A DNA stretch of 64,000 nt from assembly GCF_000687475.1 (NCBI RefSeq), contig NC_057316.1, positions 5,332,001 through 5,396,000 of the forward strand, written 5' to 3'. The stretch is from Ustilaginoidea virens. Taxonomy: Eukaryota > Ascomycota > Sordariomycetes > Hypocreales > Clavicipitaceae. The notes under the pieces were generated by a model. It was not told where the DNA came from. It searched no databases and saw only the letters and a list, made by a program, of their open reading frames with translations. The position numbers and the translations under genes were made by a program. Of the stretch, positions 45,334 through 54,017 are shown in pieces. The stretch's first letter is position 1. Each line of letters begins with the position of its first letter.

Positions 45334-47555
45334 GGCAGTTCAAGGCGACCAGCCCAGCGTCGGCTGGATCGCAGCGGATAGATGTCGCAATGGACAGTGG
45401 AAAATAAAGAGGGAAGGGGGAGGGGGAGGGGGGGAAACCCGTGGCCCAGCCAAGGCCGAAGAGTCGTGCGTGAGTAGAAACTGCCAGGCCCTTATTTTCG
45501 GTGCTGGCTGAGAAGCGAAAGCCGCATACTATAGTAGAAAGAGGAGGGAGGAAGAGAGGGGGGGGGGTCCGCGTGGTGGTGGTTGTGACAGGGGGTGAGT
45601 TCAGGCGAGTTCAGGCGAGACTTGTGATAAATGCGCCCAGCCCAGCCTGGCATCGCCCGCCCTCAGAACGTACAGTACAGTACAAGTGCAGTACAGGAGA
45701 AGCCACAGGTGTCGCAGGGGCGCCGTTCAGAAGACTCGGGCCCGATCCGAAACAAGCAGCAAGCAGCAAGCATTTGTCTCAGTCGTACAGAGTAGGCTAA
45801 TGAAGGCTACAGACGTGCTGGTTCTCAGGAGTCCTGCTAATGTTCTGTTGTGCAATTTGTACCATCCTCGGCCATCCGGTTGGGTCGATCCCGTCATCAA
45901 CACTGAACGATCCATGATCCCCTCAGCAGCCTCAGCAGCGGGGAGCAGGGATGTTAAGGCCCGGAGGGGCGGGGGGGGGGGGGGGGGGTTTGACAGGGGG
46001 GGCCCACCTGACAAGTCCTGATGATTACATCAATTGATGTACATATGTTTTGGATGGTACGCGGGTAGAACGGGCTTTCTGTTCCGCCATCTCCAGTCAA
46101 AAATGTAAATAATTCATGTAGATATTGAAAGGAGATGGATGACTGGGGCCTCCCGAGTAGTTGTTGTCCTTTCGTAACTGCATTGCATTATCAGAAGTGA
46201 CCACACAGTCACAACCAAAGGACTGGAAGGCGCGCCCCGTTTTGCGTCCGGTTGTGCCTTCAGCGTTCACTCTCCAGGCACCAACGTCCCCAGGCCCTTG
46301 TTCCGCGGAGGCAACCAGAGTTCTTGCCTTTGCATCACCGGAATCGACTTCAGTCTCCTTTCAAGTCTCAACTCACTCTGTCAGGGGTTGTATGTCTAAT
46401 TTTTTTTTTTAAAAAAAATTTTTTTTTCACATTTTCTGTTCTCCGTACCATCAGCTAACACCCTCTCAAGTCCTATCCGGCGACTTCACGGTTGTCGCAC
46501 AATTGCAAGCTTTGTTGACAACTTGATACCCGCCGACCCCCTTACCTCTCTCTGCTCGAGGGGTGAGATTCTGGCTCGCGTACCTAGCACAACATGCAAG
46601 ACTCCAGAACTTGGCTGCCTTTGGAAGCGCTCAAGTACCAGGCGTTGGCGACTTCACTCAGCTTTCTGTCAACATTGCCGTCCACCAAGTTCTAGCTGTC
46701 CGATGTATGCCCACCTACTTCATACCGCTCCCAGAGGCATTCACCTCAGCAGACAAAAACAAAAGAGGTCCAAAGGGCAGTTGATACTTTAGGTACTTTT
46801 TCATTCGCCCGCAATCAAAGATCCCTCCCAGCTTCCGGTGGAAAATAACCTCGGCACTTCCATTCTTTCTGGTGTAGTTACCTTACGAGGGTCAAGCATG
46901 AAATCGCGATTCCTCGTAACTCCAAATTGACCTTTCATGTCTTTGAACCTACCGCAATCAAACCAATATCACATGTTCGCATTGCTTGATTCCTCGACGG
47001 CGGCGCAAAAGATATGTTGAATGGGCTTGCTTGTGTGCTTTCCAAGAGAATTGCTCGAGGTGACTCCTTCATACAACTACTCCGCACCAGCACCACGACG
47101 GCCACCGCAAGCTGAAGTGGTACGTCCACCAGAATTAGGTGCGACACCAACTATAACCAATACCTGGCCAGCAGATGGTCAAGCTCGATCTATGCGCTCT
47201 TTGTCAGTTGACACTGTTGAGTTGACTTGTTCTCCTGTGCAATGTTCCTTCTACCTTTGCCTCGTCAGTACTGCTCTCACTTCTCGATAAGTCAAAGCTG
47301 ACGAATTTATTTTTTTCTCCAAACTCCGACACCTGGCACAGCCTCGTCACTCTTCACATCATTGAAACCGGTATTCAGGGTCATAAGCGTCCTAATCGTA
47401 TCCTCCAACCAGCTTCCTGCTCAAGGTTTCGCTTCTCCTATCGCCCTCTCGCCATACTTCCCCTACCAGTTGCCGCAGCTGGACTGACAAACGAGATGGT
47501 ATAGGATCGAAACTTGGCCGATGACCTAGGCTTCAAACGAAACATTGCTGAATCC
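45334..47555. other. Divergent intergenic region ddi1/GNAT gene
   Basis: 2.2 kb without a supportable gene. It contains an 18-nt G-run (45971-45988), repeated GTACAGTACAG words (45670-45695), and a T/A/T-run inverted repeat (46400-46427) that could form an A/T hairpin. The last few hundred bases before 47556 are C/T-rich, as expected for a 5' leader. Confidence 0.5.
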
Positions 47556-48515
47556 ATGGATAATAAACAGCGACGCCTCGATTCAGACATGTCGCACGAT
47601 CCACATGCCCTTGACGATTGCGCGATCGGAGACTCTGACGAGGACGATGAAGAGGTGGTTCAAGCCCAAAGAAGTTTGGCACAGGCTCGAATGCAGAAGC
47701 AAAAATCGCCTGAAGCTTTACGCCGAAAGGTGATCCCTTTTCATTGGGCGCCGATGCTCTCCCCTCTTACCTCGGCCGACGTGAATGCATGCGAAGCCCT
47801 AGAACATGCTGCGTTGCCAGACCAGAGCCAAGCCTGCACCAAAGACCAGGTATATACCGACGTTGCGCGTATTTGTACCATGCATAGATGTCTGTCTGAC
47901 AATGTTTCAGATCGAGTATTGTCTGAGGAGATGTGGAAACATTTGCTTCGGGCTGTTTAACACGTATCGCCCATGTGACGCACAAAGTTGGCAGATCAGA
48001 ACATTGCCTTTTGCCCGTCCCGTAGAGACCGGTAGAGTAGACGGGTCTATGCGTGTCATGTTCGCCCACATAATTGCTACCTTGGGAAAGAGACTGTACG
48101 TGACAGATCATGACATTTTAATACCTCACAATTGGCGGGATCCATCAGCTTCATGCAACTCCCCTCTAGGTCACCAGGTATCAGGAAGAACAATATGCCT
48201 GCATTCCTTCTCGGTATGTCCCGAAGTTCAAGGTGTCGGGATTGGGAAGACGGCCATGAAAGCATACATCCAAATGATGAATGAGTCAGGAATAGCTGAT
48301 CGCATTGCTCTCATTTGCAAAGAGGTAGCTGTGTTCTTTTCAATAAACATGCATGGACAAGCGCTTATTGATTTACTCAGTCTCTCATCGGCTTTTTCAT
48401 CCAAGTTGGTTTTACCTGCGTCGGGAAAAGCGAAACGAAGGTTGCCGGTCCTGACTGGCACAACATGGTGAGTTTCAACGGTGCAATGCAAGGAATGCCA
48501 CAGCAGAGACGCTGA
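47556..48515 (+). CDS. GNAT-family N-acetyltransferase (fungal arylalkylamine/serotonin N-acetyltransferase-like)
   Basis: Predicted acetyl-CoA-dependent N-acetyltransferase of the AANAT-like branch; substrate unknown, probably amines or polyamines. Exons 47556-47849, 47911-48324 and 48381-48515 encode 280 residues. Introns are 47850-47910 (GTATAT...CAG) and 48325-48380 (GTAGCT...CAG), both phase 0. The N-terminal 60 residues are acidic and Gln-rich. The catalytic domain begins with SPLTSADVNACEALEHAALP. The acetyl-CoA loop reads VCPEVQGVGIGKTAMKAYIQ, a Q/RxxGxG/A-type motif, followed by NESGIADRIALICKE. Exon 3 continues SLIGFFIQVGFTCVGKSE and DWHNMV. The start is the first in-frame ATG (47556); an upstream TTG-initiated extension was ignored. 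A strong GTGAGT sits right after the HNM codons (48473), so an alternative or additional 3' exon is possible and the C-terminus is uncertain. It is convergent with ura5 (415 bp). Confidence 0.72.
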
Positions 48516-48930
48516 AGTCAAGAGTCAATAAATAGGTGCTCAACCTTCCCGGCCCCCAAGGACCAATGCGCTTCAACCGACCAGACAAGAACAAGAGCGT
48601 GTGAATTCGAGCGCGTCGATAGAATGCTTCGCCAGCGTCTGCAAACACTTGTCCTTGCACGGCAGGGGTCCAAGGCCACATCTGATTTGGGTCAAGGAAA
48701 CGACCGGGAGAAAGCACCAGAGTTCATCTCGTCCAGGAAGCCCACTGAATGCAATTTGAAAGCAGGAAGCACATTTCTACGGAGTCAGATGAGAAGCGAA
48801 ACGGAACCTGTGCCGGATTTTAGTTTTGCGTTGGAGATATTGTCATGTGTCGCAAAACAACGCCCGTCTCATGTCACGCAACGTCACTGATGCCAAACTT
48901 GATAGCTACAATACGTTCTTTTTCTTCCAT

Positions 48931-49635
48931 TCAATCCGTTGCCCTGTATTTTTGACGATACTCGCCGAGGCGCTTGACATCATCCTCGGAAGCAAAGCTT
49001 TTTATGCCCTCAAGAATGTCATCAAGAGTGAGGATCGCGAAGATGGGAATGCCGTATTCTTTCGTCAACTCGCCGATCGCGCTGGGACCAGGCTTGGAAT
49101 CGTCACTATCAGCAGCAGGAAGCTTTTCCATGCGATCCAAGGCTACGATTATGCCGGTAACAATACCACCCTGCTTTGTGATCTTGTCAATGGCTTCTCT
49201 CTTTGCGAGTCCAGCTGTGATGACATCATCGACGATCAGAATCTTTTTCCCCTTCAGGCTGGCGCCTACGATGCTGCCTCCTTCACCGTGGTCCTTGGCC
49301 TCCTTCCTGTCGAATGAGTAGGAAACGGTATCCAGGTTCTGAGGAGCAAGCTCGCCAAGCTTGATGGTTATGGCGGAGCAAAGAGGGATTCCTTTGTATG
49401 CCGGGCCGAAAACTATATCAAACTCGAGGCCAGCATTCTGCTGGGCATCCAATATCGTCTTGGCGAAAGCGACAGAGATGGCACCAGCCATCCGAGCAGT
49501 GTGAAATTCACCAGCATTGAAGAAGTAGGGAGAAATTCTCTTCGACTTCAACTCGAAGTTGCCGAATTTTAGCACACCGCCATTGACGGCCGCCTCAAGG
49601 AACTCTTGCTTGTACGGGGCGAGCTGACGGGCCAT
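48931..49635 (-). CDS. ura5: Orotate phosphoribosyltransferase
   Basis: Cytosolic enzyme of de novo pyrimidine synthesis: orotate plus PRPP gives OMP plus pyrophosphate. Single exon, 234 codons, usual length for fungal Ura5. The N-terminus [20 protein letters not shown] is followed by [19 protein letters not shown] (orotate-binding part). Next come [13 protein letters not shown], the flexible catalytic loop [19 protein letters not shown] and the PRPP-binding signature [17 protein letters not shown]. The C-terminus reads [12 protein letters not shown]. All catalytic residues seem present. The start ATG at 49635 is the only sensible one. Confidence 0.97.
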   Translation of the reverse strand: MARQLAPYKQEFLEAAVNGGVLKFGNFELKSKRISPYFFNAGEFHTARMAGAISVAFAKTILDAQQNAGLEFDIVFGPAYKGIPLCSAITIKLGELAPQNLDTVSYSFDRKEAKDHGEGGSIVGASLKGKKILIVDDVITAGLAKREAIDKITKQGGIVTGIIVALDRMEKLPAADSDDSKPGPSAIGELTKEYGIPIFAILTLDDILEGIKSFASEDDVKRLGEYRQKYRATD

Positions 49636-50519
49636 GGCGGTATTGTGTCTGAAAAGATGACGAGTATGAGGAGCGAGGTATGAGAGATGATGGGTGTAAG
49701 CCTGTTGCAGACTTGTGCGGCTTCTTGGATGGCAGTATATGTTTCTCGGAAGGATTGCGAATAATGCTCACAATCGCGATGCGGAAGAAGGAAAGTGTAA
49801 GGGATAAAGAAAAACTCGCGCTCTACTCGCGCTCAAACAATTAAGAGGTTCCAAGAGAACTACAAGAAACTTTCAGTACCTACCTGCCTGTTGTTAGGTG
49901 GGGTTGCGGGGCACATCGGCGCCCAAAGGAAAGTGGTACGTACCTACTCACCATCGGATGGAAGATTGCCCGCGTGATGGCAACGGGCTTGCACCACGGC
50001 TTAGGGAGTACAGTTATTGCTGCTCAGCTTGCTATGTACTGATGCTGGTGCTACAGTACTGTATGTACATGCTGATAGAGGGCTTTCGTGGGAACACGCT
50101 GCAAGACGTTGTGCCGGACTTTTATAAATTGCCTGTCAGTTCTTTCTTTCTCGCCTGCTTTGGACCATTCTAATGGTGCCTAGTCTATACATGGCTCAGT
50201 GGACGGCGATTCAAACGTCGCTGGCAAGCTTGACATATCCACTGATTGGGTCTGTCTCCGGTATAAAAAAACACCGGAGATCGCATCATCGATAAGCCAT
50301 CTTCCGCTGCATCCGAAGGCTTGCTGTCACGAGGGCCTTTCTCTAAAGCTGTCGAGTACTCCTCGGCTCTTGGAGAAGCAGCTTTGGGCCGGGCGAACTG
50401 TCATGAGAGCACTTCTGGCAAAGGCCTGTCGCACTTCACTTCCGCAGGCTGGGTGTGTTAGTTTTTTCTCGATATTGTCAATACAGTCTACGACATTCTT
50501 CCAGGGTTCTACCGAAGAA
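49636..50519. other. ura5 upstream region grading into decayed sequence
   Basis: The first few hundred bases are the ura5 promoter/leader. From about 50130 on, sequence resembles worn coding DNA upstream of the phosphotransferase remnant, but I could not assemble a frame or place homology. Short open frames (for example 50199-50570) lack recognisable motifs except near their ends. Confidence 0.4.
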
Positions 50520-50925
50520 TATCCCCCCAACCACATGGACCTCGAGAAAGAAAGCACCAAAACATTATAGTTGATGATGATTTGAACTTCTTGGTCGTCA
50601 TTGACTGGGAGTTTCGCTCAAACCGCTCCTTGGCAAGTCAATCACTATCCAATGCCATTTCCATTTCTATGGCCAGATGACAGGATCAAAATGATGCTAA
50701 ATGATGCTCAGCACCTCGCGCACAAGCATATATCACAACAGGCCGATGCAAGGCAGTTAGATGTATTGCAGGAAGTTTCGGGAAGCCGAGGCAAGGCTCC
50801 AAGAGGAAGGAGTGACTCTTGGAAATCGAGTTCGTAGAGGTCCTGGAAAGTGCAGCGTCTCGGATCTATGCTTGTTTCTCTAGGCTTGGAGACTTGCCGG
50901 AGCAAGACGAGGGCCATACCCCTCA
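50520..50925 (+). pseudogene. Aminoglycoside phosphotransferase (APH)-like kinase, pseudogene fragment
   Basis: C-terminal half of a fungal APH-family (protein-kinase-like fold) protein, broken by at least three frameshifts. Frame a (50555-50614) gives HQNIIVDDDLNFLVVIDWEF: the Asn and Asp of the catalytic loop and the IDWE metal-binding motif. The continuation AQTAPWQVNHYPMPFPFL is in the next frame from about 50616, so one base is out of register there. Further on, RLQEEGVTLGNRV (about 50790-50830) and EVLESAASRIYACFSRLGDL (about 50838-50900) lie in other frames. The order of pieces is that of an intact homologue. Substrate unknown; fungal genomes hold many members of unknown role. Decay sets it apart from the intact neighbours ura5 and nog1. 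Confidence 0.65.
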
Positions 50926-50970
50926 TTCCCACCCTCTCTCGTCGAACTGATCATCATTCCACCTCAATCG

Positions 50971-51198
50971 ATGGCGCCATGGCTTCTACAAAAGCGAAGA
51001 AACGAGACAGTTTCTGTCGATGCAATCGCCGCTATGTACGATGCCGAGCTTGGACTATTCATGAAGAAGCATCGCCTCCCCGATGGCGGTTACGAGCTCC
51101 CCATTGATGGGCGGGACAAGCTGTCGAAGCACGAGCGCAACTGTCTCGCGCAACCGTCTCGCCGAGAGGTTGAAGTGCGTCCCCTTAGATATATCTAG
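50971..51198 (+). pseudogene. Unclassified coding remnant
   Basis: Open frame with protein-like composition: AAMYDAELGLFMKKHRLPDG, ELPIDGRDKLSKHERN. In the adjacent frame RLAERLK follows, suggesting a frameshift around 51150. I do not recognise the family; possibly a helical C-terminal tail of a larger lost gene. Low confidence. Confidence 0.3.
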
Positions 51199-51349
51199 TT
51201 CCTGTCCTTGGCGCTTTCCGCTGATTAGGATATAGGGTCCAAGATGTACATTGCATGGTACTAGTCGCCCTTCTATGCCCTAGACCTAACTATTGCGGGA
51301 AAGTCCTAGCTATCGTTGACTAGGGACGAAATAAGGTCAGGGGATTGCT

Positions 51350-52222
51350 TTAGTCGAAGATGCCCCGCCCGCCGTACTGATTCCTGATGTGTACCGCGGA
51401 CGTGCCAGACCCTTCGCCTCAACGGAATCCGCTAGGTTCGCGGTCCGATCTGCGATACCCGTGCCACGAGCTAAGGCAGTCTCGCTCCAATCATTCCCGA
51501 CTCGCACCTTTGCCCTCTCTTCACCCTTGATATGCTTTACATAGTGTCTCCCCGCGATTCCCTGAATCTTCTCGGTAACGGCCTCGGACAAGACACTATC
51601 AGTACCGGCAGCGGCGTCCTGCAGAACCTTTAAGCTCGGCTCGTCGACCACCTCGTCAATTCCTAGCTCCACGAGCTTGCGAGGCGTGGTCTTCACGGGA
51701 GATAGCTTCTCCAGATCATCCACAAATCCCGTAATTGGCTCTACCAGCTTGTCCAAGTTCTTGCCGTCACACAGCGCCCACGCCGCCTTCTTCATCAGGC
51801 CCGTTCGCTTATGTCTCTGGCGAGCGACAACCCCCCAGTCGGCCGTGCAGTCCCCGAATCACCGGCGGCATGTCCTTGTCTTCGAAGCGCATCAACTCAT
51901 CTTGGCTGACAATGATCTCGTATCGCTTGGATGACTTCTGTACGGTCTGGAAGAGCAGCCCGATCTCTTCTAGTATCGCTTGGACCTGTCGAGAATCTCT
52001 GTCGTCAGGCGCGTCGGTGGCAAAGCGTGGGTCATCGTTGATCGCGAGTGTCTCGCCCCATGTGCCCAATCGGATATTGGCCACGTCGAGTTTCAGTTGG
52101 CAGCGTTCGAAGTCTCGGCCGAAATGGCGGCTCAGTTGGATGTATTCGAAGCAGTCGACGCAGTTGTTGAACAAGGCCGCTACGCTCAAAGCGCCGGCCA
52201 CGGTGCCAAAAACTTCGGCCAT
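51350..52222 (-). pseudogene. HET-s/HET-S-like heterokaryon-incompatibility prion protein (HeLo plus amyloid domain), frameshifted
   Basis: Relative of Podospora HET-s/HET-S. In that family the N-terminal HeLo domain is a cell-death effector that acts at membranes when the C-terminal prion-forming domain adopts a beta-solenoid amyloid. ATG 52222 begins MAEVFGTVAGALSVAALFNN, followed by CFEYIQLSRHFGRDFERCQL and RYEIIVSQDELMRFEDKDM. At the C-run 51831-51836 the frame shifts by one. The second frame carries MKKAAWALCDGKNLDKLVE and then the first amyloid repeat, EERAKVRVGNDWSE (about 51522-51480). Near 51400-51414 an opposite shift returns to the original frame, which encodes the second repeat (AVHIRNQYGGRGIFD) and stops at 51350. 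End to end that is 290 codons, essentially the family length. Without correction translation stops early, at about 51797. Whether both shifts are real needs read support. It is divergent from a broken NACHT gene, 198 bp between ATGs. Confidence 0.85.
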
Positions 52223-52420
52223 GCTGGTCGTGTGAGGCGAATTGATGCGAGATTTTCTTGTGTCCGAGAGGAGCCTTTTGGTGCGGGCTGCGCCGCGTGA
52301 GGAGTTGGTACGGTTGACGAAAGAAGGCATCTCAGTGGTTCACCCAAGCGCCGTCCGCAACCAACTCCGAGCCTGCTCAGCCCGGGCAGGAAAGCCATTC
52401 TGGTCATCACCAATACCACA

Positions 52421-53079
52421 ATGGCGTCAGTGAATAACAACAAGCACATGGCACGACCAACGGCATGACCAACAAACCTCGCCCGGAATGTGAACGCCGA
52501 TGGCGAAAGCAGAATTCAGGTTGGAAACAACTACACTCAAGTCCACAACTACAACGAACCGAACCCAATCGATGCATTGCCGACCTACGATTGACTGACC
52601 CCCGCGACGACAAGAGGTGCATCGAGCAGACAAAGGGGGGCCTTCTCAAGGACTCGTACGGCTGGATCCTCGACAACGACGATTTCCAGCAATGGCGCAA
52701 CGACGAACAGAGCCGACTGCTCTGGATCAAGGGCGATCCCGGAAAGGGCAAGACCATGTTACTCTGCGGCATTATCGACAAGTTGAAGAAGCAGACCGCG
52801 AATCTAGTGTCCTACTTCTTCTGCCAGGGCACCACCGACTCGCGCATCAACAACGCAATGGCCGTGCTACGTGGGCTCATTTACCTACTCGTCGAGGAAC
52901 AGGAATTGCTCATCCCCCACGTGCAGAAGAAGTACAATGACCTGGGCAATCGGTTGCTAGAGGATGTGAATTCGTGGTGGGTCTTATCCGAGATCTTTAC
53001 AAATATTCTGCAAGATCCGAACTTGAAGAGCACCTTTTTGATCATCGACTTGCTCGACGAATGTGTTACGGATCTGTAA
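52421..53079 (+). pseudogene. NLR-type NACHT protein with N-terminal HET-s-like amyloid motif, broken and truncated
   Basis: Relic of a fungal STAND/NLR receptor like NWD2, which in Podospora is the neighbour and activator of HET-S. Frame 52421 starts MASVNNNKHMARPTA, then an in-frame TGA at 52466 (a CGA to TGA change would explain it). It continues NVNADGESRIQVGNNYTQVH (52487-52546), a 21-residue-class amyloid motif of the HET-s repeat type. A one-base frame change between about 52556 and 52577 leads into the second frame: CIADLRLTDPRDDKRCIEQT, then WILDNDDFQQWRNDEQS. Walker A is LLWIKGDPGKGKTMLLCG (about 52723-52770) and Walker B FLIIDLLDECVTDL. Homology ends at 53079 right after Walker B: the rest of NACHT and any WD40/ANK repeats are missing and a different remnant follows. 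Three lesions (nonsense, frameshift, truncation) mean no functional receptor. Confidence 0.82.
52499..52555 (+). other. Amyloid (HET-s-related, R0-type) motif
   Basis: Encodes DGESRIQVGNNYTQVHNYN. It matches the pattern of the two repeats in the adjacent HET-s-like gene: charged residue, alternating hydrophobics, then G-N. In the known systems this N-terminal motif lets the NLR template amyloid folding of the effector. Here it lies downstream of the TGA at 52466. Confidence 0.75.
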
Positions 53080-53352
53080 CGCCGCCTCTAAGTTGCTTGC
53101 GAATGATACCCCGTCCCTGGGTGGAATATTCGGCATATTCGCCCCTTGCCTTGCCGAGAGCGTGTCTCCCGAAGGCCAGAATGGCGTCGGGCAATCGTCA
53201 TTGTACTGATAGGCCCATACATACATATACTAGTCTTGCTGCCCACGCATGTCGTTGCCCAGATGGATGACCTCCCGGTATGGTAGAGGTGCGCCACAGC
53301 AAGCGGTAAACGCCTGGTATTCAACCTCGGCGATTAGATCAGCAGTGGGCAT
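53080..53352 (-). pseudogene. Unclassified coding remnant on the minus strand with an in-frame TAG
   Basis: From ATG 53352 the frame reads MPTADLIAEVEYQAFTACCG, APLPYREVIHLGNDMRGQQD, a TAG at about 53232, then YMYVWAYQYNDDCPTPFWPS and GANMPNIPPRDGVSFASNLE. It then runs into antisense of the NACHT remnant. The composition (Trp, Cys, Pro, few rare residues) looks like real protein on both sides of the stop. I do not recognise the family. The junction with the NACHT fragment at about 53080 suggests a rearrangement breakpoint. Confidence 0.4.
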
Positions 53353-54017
53353 TGGCTCTCTTGGCCTCCATGAAAAGAAACGTAGTTCCAGAATTTGGTT
53401 GTGGCCCACTCCGGCTTATGCTGGACTTGGTCACAGAGTTTCTTGAGCTGAGGTGTGTTGATTTGAGACATGATGTGGCTTTCGTGAAGGGGATGGATGA
53501 ATAAAGGACGAGAAGATGCAACGTAACGCTCGCTGTTAGAGGATGTGTTTGCTGATGGGCTATTACCGCTGTTATATGTGTGCATACTCTGTACATCTGC
53601 GCCATGTTGAAGATGCATCAGTTCATGCATCATTTTGGGAACTTGACTCTCCTCCTTATAAAGCGCGCGGTTAAAGAAGGACATGATTTTAGTGACCACG
53701 AGTGCATAAGCGTGGAACAGTTCCTGGGATAAGTCGTAATGGAGTTATAACTTGTTGGTATGATGTGGCGCGTGATCTTCGGCAGCCATTGGATGCTGGC
53801 GATTTATCGATAGGCCGTTTGCCCCCACCAACCCAAAAAAAAAATTGTGACCGCCTTGGATTGGCATGCCATGCCATGCCATGCCATGCCATGGTCGCTT
53901 AGGATTTGGTTATCCCCAGCCAGCAATCGGCAACCGTAGTGTCCACTGCGTCTCATTTTTCGTCGCCTCTTTTTTTCTTTCCCCTCTCTTTCTCTTCAGG
54001 AGCCCCGATCGCCCAGT
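53353..54017. other. Intergenic region before nog1
   Basis: It contains a minus-strand open frame (53334-53699) with KMMHELMHLQHG, which resembles an HExxH zinc-protease motif, but no other support exists. A (GCCAT)n repeat (53863-53893) and the C/T-rich nog1 leader follow. No gene I can support. Confidence 0.45.
53863..53893 (+). repeat. (GCCAT)n microsatellite
   Basis: Six tandem 5-bp units upstream of nog1, about 125 bp before its start codon. Confidence 0.85.

Noticed and set aside
53600..53699. HELMH as an HExxH metalloprotease gene on the minus strand
   Set aside because: The motif alone is weak; the surrounding frame has no signal peptide, third ligand or recognisable fold, and no start I could defend.
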